Source of the DNA: Candidatus Bipolaricaulota bacterium
GTDB lineage: Bacteria > Bipolaricaulota > Bipolaricaulia > RBG-16-55-9
Length of the DNA stretch: 14,110 bases
NCBI GenBank assembly: GCA_027021605.1
Contig: JALUUA010000083.1
Span: forward strand, 1 to 14,110
Direction: 5' to 3'
Position numbers and translations under genes: made by a program. The notes beneath the pieces were generated by a model. The model saw only the letters and a list, made by a program, of their open reading frames with translations. It was not told the origin of the DNA and ran no database searches. Positions 1 through 6,003 of this stretch are shown here, in pieces. Each line of letters opens with the position of its first letter. Positions within the stretch are counted from its first letter, which is position 1.

Positions 1-4
1 GGAG

Positions 5-838
5 ATGGGCCTCTTGGAGGATCTGGCGGAGCGCCGGACGTGGGTGGACCGCTATTTGCGGGACGTTCTGGCCCGCCGACGCGATCCCCTCGTGGGAAAG
101 CTGCAGGAGGCCGTCGCGTACGCTTTGGAGGGGGGCAAGCGGGTTCGGGCCCTGTTGGTCCTGGAAGGAGCCGAGCTGACGGGCACAAACCCGAAGAGCG
201 CCCTCCCCACGGCGGCGGCCGTGGAGTGCTTCCACGCGTACTCCCTGGTGCACGACGACCTCCCCGCCATGGACGACGACGCCGAGCGCCGGGGGAGGCC
301 CACGGTCCACGTGCGGTTCGGGGAGGCGACGGCCATCCTCGTGGGCGACACCCTGATCCCGATGGGCTTCGAGCTGATCGCCCACGACCAGGCGGAGATC
401 TCGGGCCCGGAGCGGACGCTCCCGGTGCTCCAGCTCTTCGCCCGCGCGCTGGGGGAGCGGGGCCTCACGGGCGGCCAGCATCTTGACCTTAAGGGCGTAA
501 GCGCCGAGGGGTGGCCCGAGGTGCACGCCCGCAAGACCGCCGCGCTCATCCGAGCGTCTCTGGAGGCAGGCGCCCGGCTCGGCGGGATGACCGAGCCCGA
601 ACTCGAAAGGCTCCGGGAGTTCGGCGAGCACCTGGGGAGGGCGTATCAGCTGGTGGACGACCTCCTGGACTGGGACGAGGGCGGGAAGGCCGATTTATCG
701 CGCTTCCTCTCCCAAGAGGAAGCCCGCAGGCTCGTCCGGGAGCAGACGGAGTCGGCCCTGGAAAGCCTGAAACCGTTCGGGGAAAGGGCGGGGCGGCTGC
801 GGGCGTTCACGCTGCAGTTGGCCGAGCGCACAAAGTAA
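5..838 (+). CDS. Polyprenyl (farnesyl/geranylgeranyl-type) diphosphate synthase
   Basis: Trans-prenyltransferase that condenses isopentenyl diphosphate with an allylic diphosphate to make C15-C20 or longer chains, a cytosolic step towards the menaquinone side chain and other isoprenoids. Seen: the substrate-binding GGKRVR (residues 43-48), first Asp-rich motif DDLPAMD (84-90), GQHLDL (157-162) and second Asp-rich motif DDLLD (218-222). Tyr79, five residues before the first motif, is the pattern known for short-chain bacterial FPP synthases. At 277 aa it is slightly shorter than usual (~290-300). The stretch after the second motif is compressed and lacks the usual K-x-T-Y segment. A GGAG abuts the ATG, so spacing is poor and the true start could lie upstream of the window. 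It is followed 81 nt later by the Asp23-type gene and then menG, which supports a role in quinone synthesis. Chain length cannot be fixed from sequence alone. Confidence 0.9.
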   Translation: MGLLEDLAERRTWVDRYLRDVLARRRDPLVGKLQEAVAYALEGGKRVRALLVLEGAELTGTNPKSALPTAAAVECFHAYSLVHDDLPAMDDDAERRGRPTVHVRFGEATAILVGDTLIPMGFELIAHDQAEISGPERTLPVLQLFARALGERGLTGGQHLDLKGVSAEGWPEVHARKTAALIRASLEAGARLGGMTEPELERLREFGEHLGRAYQLVDDLLDWDEGGKADLSRFLSQEEARRLVREQTESALESLKPFGERAGRLRAFTLQLAERTK

Positions 839-919
839 GACCCGGGAGCACTCAACTTCACTGCGTCTATCAAGTAGGAGCCGAAGCGAGGAGAGAGAAA
901 GAGAAGAAGGAGGCGGAAG

Positions 920-1399
920 ATGCCGAAGCGAGCGAACGTGGAGGAAGTGACGGGGGAGCTGGGCCAGCTCTTCATCTCGGAGCGGGCGCTGGAGATGATC
1001 GTCTACGGGGCGCTTCTGGAGATGGAGGCGGAGGGGCTACACCCCCCGGATCGCGTCAAGGGGGCCGGGGGGATCCTGGGTCCGATCGGGCGCTCCCACC
1101 ACAGCGCCGTCCAAATCCTGCGGGTCTCCCCTCCCGAGGGTGAGGCACCCGCTCCCCCTCCGGGGTCCCCGTCCGAGGGGGAGCGAGAAGCCGCGACGGG
1201 CCTTCACGAGCTCCCGGACCCCGAGGCGGAGAAGCGCCTCAAGGTGAAGCTCTCGCTGGTGGCGGAGTACGGGGTGCCCATTCACCGGGCGGCCGAGAAG
1301 GCGATCGAGACCGTCCGCCGCCGGGTGAAGGAGCTGGCGGGCCTCGACGTCGAGGAAGTGGACGTCGAGATCACGGGGATCGTGCGCCGAAACCCCTAA
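920..1399 (+). CDS. Asp23/Gls24 family (DUF322) protein
   Basis: Small protein of the Asp23/Gls24 family, whose members in Gram-positive bacteria are linked to alkaline or envelope stress; others are conserved cytosolic proteins of unclear role. Seen: an N-terminal half (residues 10-70) with the family's G-x-L-x-I-S and A-x-x-x-V-x-G pattern, here changed to GQLFIS...ALEMIVYGALLEME. A Pro/Glu/Gly-rich linker (about 70-104) follows, then the typical C-terminal block with KLSLVAEYGVPI and VEEVDVEITGI (108-154). The linker is longer than in compact family members. The start is well supported: AGGAGG lies seven bases before ATG 920. The stop is 12 nt before menG, so the two are almost certainly cotranscribed. 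What the protein does in a prenyl/menaquinone operon is unknown. Confidence 0.8.
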   Translation: MPKRANVEEVTGELGQLFISERALEMIVYGALLEMEAEGLHPPDRVKGAGGILGPIGRSHHSAVQILRVSPPEGEAPAPPPGSPSEGEREAATGLHELPDPEAEKRLKVKLSLVAEYGVPIHRAAEKAIETVRRRVKELAGLDVEEVDVEITGIVRRNP

Positions 1400-1411
1400 G
1401 GGCTAAGGGGG

Positions 1412-2113
1412 ATGGGCACGGGCGAGATCCCGCGGATGTTCTCCCGGATCGCGGGGCGCTACGACCTCGCCAATCGCGTGTTGAGCGGGACGCTCGACCG
1501 CACTTGGCGAAGGCGGCTCGTCCGGCTCGCCACGCCCCGCCCCGGCGAGCGAGTTCTCGACGTGGGCACGGGCACCGGGGACCTTCTCATCGAGTTCCAC
1601 CGCCGGGAGCCGGAGCTTAAGCTGTGGGGGCTCGACCTCTCGGGGGGGATGCTCGCCGTCTGTCGCGAGAAGCTGCGGCGCCTGCGGGTCGAAGCCTCTT
1701 TGGTCGAGGGAGATGCCCTCCGGATGCCCTTCGCTTCTGGGGCGTTCGACATCGTGACGATCGCCTTCGGGCTGCGCAACCTCCCCGATCGGGAGCGGGG
1801 GCTGCGGGAGATGGTCGAGCGCCTCCGACCCGGGGGGCGGCTACTCATCTTAGAGTTCTCCCTGCCCCAACACCGCTGGGTGCGCGCGCCGTATCGCTTT
1901 TACTTAAACGCGATCGTCCCCCGCGTGGGCGGCTGGCTTACGGGGGACCGCCCCGCGTATGAGTATTTATGTCGAACCATCCAGGAGTTCCCCACCCCGC
2001 AGGAGATCGCGGGGGCGATGGAGCGGGTGGGGCTTGCGGACGTGCGATATGAGGCGCTCAGCGGGGGGATCGCTTGGCTGTATCGGGGCGGCGCCCCAAA
2101 AAGCAGAAGATGA
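1412..2113 (+). CDS. menG: Demethylmenaquinone methyltransferase (MenG/UbiE family)
   Basis: SAM-dependent C-methyltransferase that converts demethylmenaquinone to menaquinone, the last step of the pathway, at the cytoplasmic face of the membrane. Seen: the UbiE/MenG signature YDLANRVLS...DRTWRR (residues 17-34), SAM motif I VLDVGTGTGD (48-57), acidic motif II LDLS (74-77), the motif GDALRMPF (100-107), GLRNLPDRERGLREM (120-134) and LRPGGRLLILEFS (138-150). The length, 233 aa, is normal. AAGGGGG sits just before ATG 1412, close for an RBS, and the upstream stop is only 12 nt away. The pairing with a prenyl diphosphate synthase argues for menaquinone rather than ubiquinone. It converges with the minus-strand XRE gene, with 21 nt between the two stops and no obvious terminator. 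Confidence 0.92.
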   Translation: MGTGEIPRMFSRIAGRYDLANRVLSGTLDRTWRRRLVRLATPRPGERVLDVGTGTGDLLIEFHRREPELKLWGLDLSGGMLAVCREKLRRLRVEASLVEGDALRMPFASGAFDIVTIAFGLRNLPDRERGLREMVERLRPGGRLLILEFSLPQHRWVRAPYRFYLNAIVPRVGGWLTGDRPAYEYLCRTIQEFPTPQEIAGAMERVGLADVRYEALSGGIAWLYRGGAPKSRR

Positions 2114-2134
2114 GCTCAATGCGCGGACCTCGGC

Positions 2135-2665
2135 CTATGGTTCCGCTTCGTCCGAATCGGGCGCAAGCAGGTCGGCCAGGGAGGTCCCCAGCGCCCGGGC
2201 GAGACGGCGCAGGGTTTCGGTGCGGGCGTAGATGCGGCCCTTCTCGATGCGTACCACAGTGACCCGTCCGACTCCGGCCCGCCGGGCCAGTTCGGCCTGG
2301 GTCAGCCCGGCTTGCTCCCGGAGGCGGCGCAGTCGCTTGCCCAGTACCCGTCGGGAGAGTTCATCCTTCTCCCGCGCTGCTTGGGTGAACTCGTGGTCGC
2401 AGTAGTGTCGGACGAAGTCCCACGGGATCTCCTCTATGCCCCCTTTCGTGTTGGCAACCAGGATGACATAGGGGTCGGGAAGTTCGACCCGATCGAGATC
2501 GAGGCGGACGGGTCGACCGGCCTTTTCAATCTCCTCGACCGGGACAACGGCCACGCGCCCGTCGGCGAACCTCACTCGAAGCTGACGGTGCACCTTGTCC
2601 ACCTGGACCCGGGTCATCATGCGGGTTGCCTGAGGAAGCTCGATGGTCACGATCTGCGCTGTCAT
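2135..2665 (-). CDS. DUF2442-like domain fused to an XRE-type helix-turn-helix regulator
   Basis: Probable DNA-binding antitoxin or autoregulator. Seen: an N-terminal DUF2442-like half (about residues 15-90, with VRFADGRVAVVPVEEI and later EIPWDFVRHYCD) and a C-terminal XRE/Cro-C1 HTH (about 108-168: LGKRLRRLREQAGLTQAELA, then GVGRVTVVRIEKGR and LARALGTSLADLL). A strong TTAGGAGGG lies seven bases before ATG 2665. The stop of the DUF4160 gene is 6 nt upstream, so translation is probably coupled. DUF4160 and DUF2442 genes are often neighbours and are predicted to form toxin-antitoxin-like pairs. The HTH fused to the DUF2442 part gives this pair its own regulator, and a palindrome just before the first gene is a likely binding site. 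No biochemical function is known to me for DUF2442. Confidence 0.8.
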   Translation of the reverse strand: MTAQIVTIELPQATRMMTRVQVDKVHRQLRVRFADGRVAVVPVEEIEKAGRPVRLDLDRVELPDPYVILVANTKGGIEEIPWDFVRHYCDHEFTQAAREKDELSRRVLGKRLRRLREQAGLTQAELARRAGVGRVTVVRIEKGRIYARTETLRRLARALGTSLADLLAPDSDEAEP

Positions 2666-2671
2666 CCTAGC

Positions 2672-2923
2672 TCACCCTCCTAACCTGCGCGTGGGGTGAA
2701 AGTGCTCCCAAGCCTCTCGAATCGCCTCGAGGTGCTTGCGGTAGAGCCGTCTCACCTTGCGGGCTCGACCGCCGGGGATGGGATCGAGAAAGCTCCCATC
2801 TTGTAAGTTGATCCGGAACTCCGATCCATCCGAGCCGATCACGTGCACGTGAGGCGGCTCTACCGGACTCTCCCGCGTGCGGATTACAAAGCGATACCCC
2901 TCTTCTTCAACGATCGTCGGCAC
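2672..2923 (-). CDS. DUF4160 domain protein, partner of the DUF2442-XRE gene
   Basis: Small protein of the DUF4160 family, possibly a toxin or the partner of the downstream antitoxin-like regulator; its activity is unknown. Seen: the family start pattern (V/M)PTIVEEEGYRFVI, the PPHVHV core (residues 24-29) and a C-terminal REAWEHFHP. I chose GTG 2923, which gives 83 aa starting M-P-T-I as in typical members. An in-frame GTG at 2950 is possible but would lie inside the palindrome and promoter. The reading frame stays open upstream through the RNase H gene, but that part is antisense-style noise in another frame of rnhA and is not real coding. The gene ends 6 nt before the XRE gene, so the two form one unit. 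Confidence 0.7.
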   Translation of the reverse strand: MPTIVEEEGYRFVIRTRESPVEPPHVHVIGSDGSEFRINLQDGSFLDPIPGGRARKVRRLYRKHLEAIREAWEHFHPTRRLGG

Positions 2924-2943
2924 TTCGCTCTTCGAGAGAAAGA

Positions 2944-2959
2944 GTATCACAAGTGATAC
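2944..2959 (-). promoter_or_regulatory. Palindromic operator candidate for the DUF4160/DUF2442-XRE operon
   Basis: Perfect 7-bp arms GTATCAC / GTGATAC around a 2-bp centre, 21 nt upstream of GTG 2923. On the minus strand the right half gives a -10-like GATACT with TTGCCC 15 bp upstream, so a bound repressor would cover the promoter. Size and symmetry fit XRE-family dimer sites. The link to the XRE protein encoded two genes on is inference. Confidence 0.55.
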
Positions 2960-2970
2960 ATCAGGGCAAG

Positions 2971-3525
2971 TCAGTCTTCCTCGCGCTCGCGGGCCTCTTG
3001 GGCCAGGCGGTGGGCGTACTGCAGAAGCCGGCGCTGGTCGGCCTCGTCGAGCTTCTCTGCGATGCTCAGTAGGCGCTCCAGCAGGGTCTTTCGGGGCTTC
3101 ATGCGCCCCGAGGCGGCGTCGGCCTCGCGGTCGAGCAGGGCCTTCTGCGCCAGGCGGTGGGCCTGCCAGTTTGCCGTCCGCTCGATGTAGCGCACCTGCC
3201 ACTGGGGGATCCTTTTCAATAAATCCTCGGCCTCCCGGTTCAAGAGGTCGAGATGGGGCTGCCGCACCCGGTAGATGCCGTTGATCTGGTTGGCCACCAG
3301 CTGGGAGTCCGTGAGGAAGATCGCCTTCTGGGGCATGTACTCGAGGGCCGCTTGGGCGGCTTCGATGAGGGCCCGATATTCTGCCACGTTGTTCGTGGCC
3401 CTTCCAATATATTTGGAGATCTCCTCGATGACGTTTCCCTTGCCGTCGGTGATGACCACGCCGATGGCTGCATCCCCCGGGTTGCCTTGTGAGGCACCGT
3501 CGAAGTAGATGAGAAGCTTCTCCAT
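2971..3525 (-). CDS. rnhA: Ribonuclease HI with a non-standard fourth active-site residue and a helical tail
   Basis: Cleaves the RNA strand of RNA:DNA hybrids (R-loops, primers). Seen: the RNase HI fold with catalytic Asp9 in YFDGASQGNPG, Glu49 in NNVAEYRAL and Asp73 in LTDSQLVANQ. The fourth acidic residue (Asp134 in E. coli, normally N-x-x-A-D-x-L-A) is replaced by His123 in NWQAHRLAQKAL. The enzyme core ends near residue 130. A charged helical extension follows (131-184, with KLDEADQRRLLQYAHRLAQE), absent from minimal RNases HI of ~145-155 aa. ATG 3525 is 13 nt from the tRNA 3' end and has no good RBS, so transcription probably enters from the tRNA promoter. It could have lowered or metal-altered activity. 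Family assignment is firm; activity is uncertain. Confidence 0.88.
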   Translation of the reverse strand: MEKLLIYFDGASQGNPGDAAIGVVITDGKGNVIEEISKYIGRATNNVAEYRALIEAAQAALEYMPQKAIFLTDSQLVANQINGIYRVRQPHLDLLNREAEDLLKRIPQWQVRYIERTANWQAHRLAQKALLDREADAASGRMKPRKTLLERLLSIAEKLDEADQRRLLQYAHRLAQEAREREED

Positions 3526-3538
3526 AGTGAAAGAAGGG

Positions 3539-3611
3539 TGGGCCCACCAGGATTCGAACCTGGGACCAACCGGTTATGAGCCGGCTGCTCTAACCGCTGA
3601 GCTATGGGCCC
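3539..3611 (-). tRNA. tRNA with CAU anticodon, probably tRNA-Ile2 (elongator Met less likely)
   Basis: Full 73-nt cloverleaf on the minus strand: acceptor GGGCCCA/TGGGCCC, D arm GCTC/GAGC, anticodon stem GCCGG/CCGGT with loop CTCATAA (anticodon CAT), T arm CCAGG-TTCGAAT-CCTGG, discriminator A. CCA is not encoded. The acceptor has C4-G69 and C5-G68, the pairs known to favour recognition by the lysidine synthetase TilS, and the body resembles bacterial tRNA-Ile(CAU). Initiator features (a C1 mismatch and three G-C pairs at the anticodon stem base) are absent. I favour Ile2 over elongator Met without certainty. Confidence 0.9.
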
Positions 3612-3623
3612 CCTTGCGGTTTC

Positions 3624-3652
3624 ACTATAGCCTTGAAGCCGGGGTCCGTCAA
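3624..3652 (-). promoter_or_regulatory. Sigma70-type promoter of the tRNA gene
   Basis: On the minus strand, TTGACG (3652-3647) and TATAGT (3629-3624) are separated by exactly 17 bp, so transcription would begin near 3617, a few bases before the tRNA 5' end at 3611. The -35 box overlaps the stop codon of the DUF2283 gene. With only 13 nt between the tRNA and rnhA, this promoter may serve both. Confidence 0.75.
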
Positions 3653-3915
3653 GGACCGGATGTGGGAGAAGGCCCGCGGGGCTTGGAGGCGTCTAAGATC
3701 GTTACCCCCACCAGCTTCCGCCCGCGGTAGCGCAGCAAGACCCCGTTATCCAGCATGCGGCTATCCGTGGCGTTCTGCGGGCGCTCAAAGCTGATGTAGA
3801 GCACGTCCGCTTCGGCATCGTAGTCCACCCATACGGGGTATTTAGGCCAATTCACCAGCGCGGACGCCTGAGCTACGAGCTGTTCAATCCACTTCTCCAG
3901 CGCTACCTGGGCCAT
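3649..3915 (-). CDS. DUF2283 family protein, antitoxin-like
   Basis: Small protein with a DUF2283 core: VWVDYDAEADVLYISF (about residues 28-43), then ATDSRMLDNGVLLRYRGRKLVGVTILDAS. DUF2283 proteins are commonly paired with a ~100-aa partner and are suspected antitoxins; no function is proven to my knowledge. The N-terminal helix (1-25) is additional to the minimal ~60-70-aa form. ATG 3915 lies inside the end of the upstream gene (13-nt overlap), with GAAGGA just ahead of it, so translation is likely coupled. Its stop overlaps the -35 box of the tRNA promoter. The Pro/Ser/Gly-rich last ten residues may be a low-constraint tail. Confidence 0.72.
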   Translation of the reverse strand: MAQVALEKWIEQLVAQASALVNWPKYPVWVDYDAEADVLYISFERPQNATDSRMLDNGVLLRYRGRKLVGVTILDASKPRGPSPTSGP

Positions 3916-4205
3916 ACCTTCCTTCTCTTGTCCGGGCGACGGGTAAAATACGCCGACACGATGAAGCCCTTCTTGGGGCCCAGCTCCTTGTAGACGACAG
4001 ACAGGTACTTTCCCTTAGCCACGCCCTTGAGCGCGATCAGCGCACCTCCATACCCTTGCACGACCAGATCCGGCTTCTCGACGGTTGCTAACACCTGATC
4101 GTAGTAGCCCGCGAGATCGTTAGGGTTCTCGACGATGTGCGTCCAGCGCTCATGGGAGAGCCGGATCGGCACGCCGTTGACCGATCGAACCCGATCCACA
4201 CCCAA
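3903..4205 (-). CDS. ~100-aa conserved protein paired with DUF2283, putative toxin-like partner
   Basis: Recognised by pattern rather than by a firm family name: VRSVNGVPIRLSHERWTHIVE, then AGYYDQVLATVEKPDLVV, KYLSVVYKEL and GFIVSAYFTRR. This arrangement is typical of a widespread small family placed before DUF2283 genes. It has the look of a compact BECR/RelE-type fold, but I cannot show RNase activity from sequence. A stop codon lies immediately upstream of TTG 4205, so the protein cannot extend further. GTG 4199 is an equally good start and would suit a leaderless transcript from the -10 box at 4205-4210. The downstream DUF2283 gene overlaps by 13 nt. A toxin-antitoxin role is inference from size, pairing and overlap. 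Confidence 0.65.
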   Translation of the reverse strand: MGVDRVRSVNGVPIRLSHERWTHIVENPNDLAGYYDQVLATVEKPDLVVQGYGGALIALKGVAKGKYLSVVYKELGPKKGFIVSAYFTRRPDKRRKVWPR

Positions 4206-4234
4206 TCATAGAGAGAAGTGCGGGATGAGCGCAA
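4205..4234 (-). promoter_or_regulatory. Candidate promoter for the 100-aa protein/DUF2283 pair
   Basis: On the minus strand a -10-like TATGAT (4210-4205) follows TTGCGC (4234-4229) with an 18-bp spacer. The -10 box touches the TTG start codon, so a transcript from here would start at about GTG 4199 and be leaderless. The -35 match is weak (three of six). Confidence 0.35.
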
Positions 4235-4236
4235 CC

Positions 4237-4265
4237 TTGGCACCGGTGGGATAGCCGCGTATAAT
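4237..4265 (+). promoter_or_regulatory. Sigma70-type promoter of the acyl-CoA mutase operon
   Basis: TTGGCA (4237-4242), a 17-bp spacer and a perfect TATAAT (4260-4265). Predicted transcription start is about 4272, giving a leader of roughly 20 nt that contains GAGGAGGG at 4279-4286. It lies back to back with the minus-strand promoter candidate; the two -35 boxes are 2 bp apart. Confidence 0.8.
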
Positions 4266-4292
4266 GAGCCCACCGGCAGAGGAGGGATGCCC

Positions 4293-5990
4293 ATGGCCAA
4301 GTCCGTCGCCCGAACCCGACCGCAGACGGGAAAGGAGCGTTGGGAAGAGGAGACGCTGAAACCCTTTCTCGAAAAACACCCCGAGCGCAAGGAGCGCTTC
4401 ATCACCGTCTCCAACGAGGAGATCCAGCGGCTCTACACCCCCGAGGACGTCGAGGATTTCGATTACGAACGAGATCTGGGCTACCCCGGGGAGTACCCCT
4501 TCACCCGGGGGGTCTACCCCACGATGTACCGCGGGCGGTTGTGGACGATGCGCCAGTTCGCGGGCTTTGGCACCGCGGAGGAGACGAACCAGCGATTTAA
4601 GTATCTGCTCAAAGAGGGCCAGACGGGGCTCTCTACGGCGTTCGACATGCCCACGCTCATGGGCCTCGACAGCGATTACCCCCTGGCCCACGGGGAAGTG
4701 GGCGTCGAGGGCGTGGCCGTGGACACCCTCCGGGATTTCGAGATTCTCTTCGACGGCATCCCCCTGGATGAGGTGAGCACCAGCTTCACCATCAACCCGA
4801 GCGCCCCCGTCATCTACGCCATGTACATCGCCATCGCGGATCAGCAGGGTGTCCCCCGCGAAAAGATCCGGGGCACGATCCAGAACGACATGCTCAAGGA
4901 GTTCATCGCCCAGAAGGAGTGGGTGATGCCCCCCAAACCCTCCGTAGACCTCATCGTCGACGTCTTCGAGTTCGGCATCCGGGAGACGCCCAAATTTAAC
5001 TTGATCAGCATATCGGGCTACCACATCCGGGAGGCGGGCTCCACCGCCGTCCAGGAGCTGGCCTTCACGCTCGCCGACGGGATGGCCTACGTCGAGGCCG
5101 CCCTGGAGCGGGGGATCGACGTCGATGCGCTGGCCCCGCAGCTCTCGTTCTTCTTTAACTCCCATAACTCGTTCTTCGAGGAGATCGCCAAGTTCCGGGC
5201 GGCCCGCCGGATCTGGGCGCGGGTGATGCGCGAGCGCTACGGCGCCCAAAACCCCCGGAGCTGGATGCTCAAGTTCCACACCCAGACCGCGGGATGCTCC
5301 CTCACGGAACAGCAGCCCCTCAACAACATCGTCCGCGTGACTTTACAAGCCCTGGCCGCCGTCCTGGGGGGGACGCAGTCCTTGCACACGAACTCGTACG
5401 ACGAGGCCCTGGCGCTGCCCACGGAGGAGGCGGTGCGCATCGCTCTGCGCACGCAGCAGATCCTCGCGTACGAGTCGGGCGTGGCCGACGTCATCGACCC
5501 CCTGGGCGGGAGCTACTTCGTCGAAGCCCTCACGAACCGCGTGGAGGAGCAGGCCCTGGACTACATCCGCAAGATCGAGGAGATGGGCGACGGCTCCATG
5601 CTCCAAGGGGTGCTGCGCGGGATCGAGGACGGCTTCTTCCAGAAGGAGATCGCCGACGCTGCCTACACCTACCAGAAGCAGGTCGACTCCGGGGAACAAG
5701 TCATCGTGGGCGTAAACAAGTACACGATCGAGGAGGACCGCAAGCCCAACATCCTGCGGATCGACCCCGATGTGGAGAAGCGCCAGCTCGCCCGCTTAAA
5801 GAAGGTCAAGGAGGAGCGGGACAACGCCCAAGTCGAGAAGTGCCTGCGGGCTTTAAAGGGCGCGCTGGAGAGGGGCGAGAACGCGATGCCCTATATCTTA
5901 GAGGCCGTAAAAGCCTACGCGACCGTGGGCGAGATCATGGGAGTCTTTCGCGAGGTCCACGGGAGCTACCGCGAGCCGGCGATGATCTAA
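4293..5990 (+). CDS. B12-dependent acyl-CoA mutase large subunit, isobutyryl-CoA mutase-like (methylmalonyl-CoA mutase family)
   Basis: Substrate-binding TIM-barrel subunit of an adenosylcobalamin-dependent carbon-skeleton mutase. Seen in 565-aa numbering: YPTMYRGRLWTMRQFAGFG (75-93), AFDMPTLMGLDSD (116-128), GTIQNDMLKEF (194-204), SISGYHIREAG (239-249, with His244), FHTQTAGCSLTEQQPLNN and GGTQSLHTNSYDEALALP. Methylmalonyl-CoA mutases have Tyr and Arg at positions 89 and 207; here they are Phe89 (codon 4557-4559) and Gln207 (codon 4911-4913) in IAQKEW, as in isobutyryl-CoA mutase. The likely reaction is therefore isobutyryl-CoA to n-butyryl-CoA, though a related acyl-CoA is possible. There is no fused B12 domain; that is the next gene, 13 nt on. 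I chose ATG 4293 because GAGGAGGG is six bases before it; ATG 4287 is too close to the RBS. Automated annotation would probably call it methylmalonyl-CoA mutase. Confidence 0.9.
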   Translation: MAKSVARTRPQTGKERWEEETLKPFLEKHPERKERFITVSNEEIQRLYTPEDVEDFDYERDLGYPGEYPFTRGVYPTMYRGRLWTMRQFAGFGTAEETNQRFKYLLKEGQTGLSTAFDMPTLMGLDSDYPLAHGEVGVEGVAVDTLRDFEILFDGIPLDEVSTSFTINPSAPVIYAMYIAIADQQGVPREKIRGTIQNDMLKEFIAQKEWVMPPKPSVDLIVDVFEFGIRETPKFNLISISGYHIREAGSTAVQELAFTLADGMAYVEAALERGIDVDALAPQLSFFFNSHNSFFEEIAKFRAARRIWARVMRERYGAQNPRSWMLKFHTQTAGCSLTEQQPLNNIVRVTLQALAAVLGGTQSLHTNSYDEALALPTEEAVRIALRTQQILAYESGVADVIDPLGGSYFVEALTNRVEEQALDYIRKIEEMGDGSMLQGVLRGIEDGFFQKEIADAAYTYQKQVDSGEQVIVGVNKYTIEEDRKPNILRIDPDVEKRQLARLKKVKEERDNAQVEKCLRALKGALERGENAMPYILEAVKAYATVGEIMGVFREVHGSYREPAMI

Positions 5991-6003
5991 ATTTAAAAGA
6001 ACC

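Noticed and set aside
2672..3547. A 291-codon frame joining the DUF4160 protein to a long N-terminal part.
   Set aside because: The N-terminal part is an alternative frame of the RNase HI gene and partly of the tRNA; the DUF4160 family start pattern begins at GTG 2923.
3539..3611. Reading the CAU tRNA as initiator tRNA-fMet.
   Set aside because: It has a paired first acceptor base pair and lacks the three consecutive G-C pairs at the base of the anticodon stem in initiator form.
4206..5279. A 357-codon open frame antisense to the mutase large subunit.
   Set aside because: It lies wholly opposite a conserved enzyme, shows no recognisable domain and starts inside it; a GC-bias artefact.
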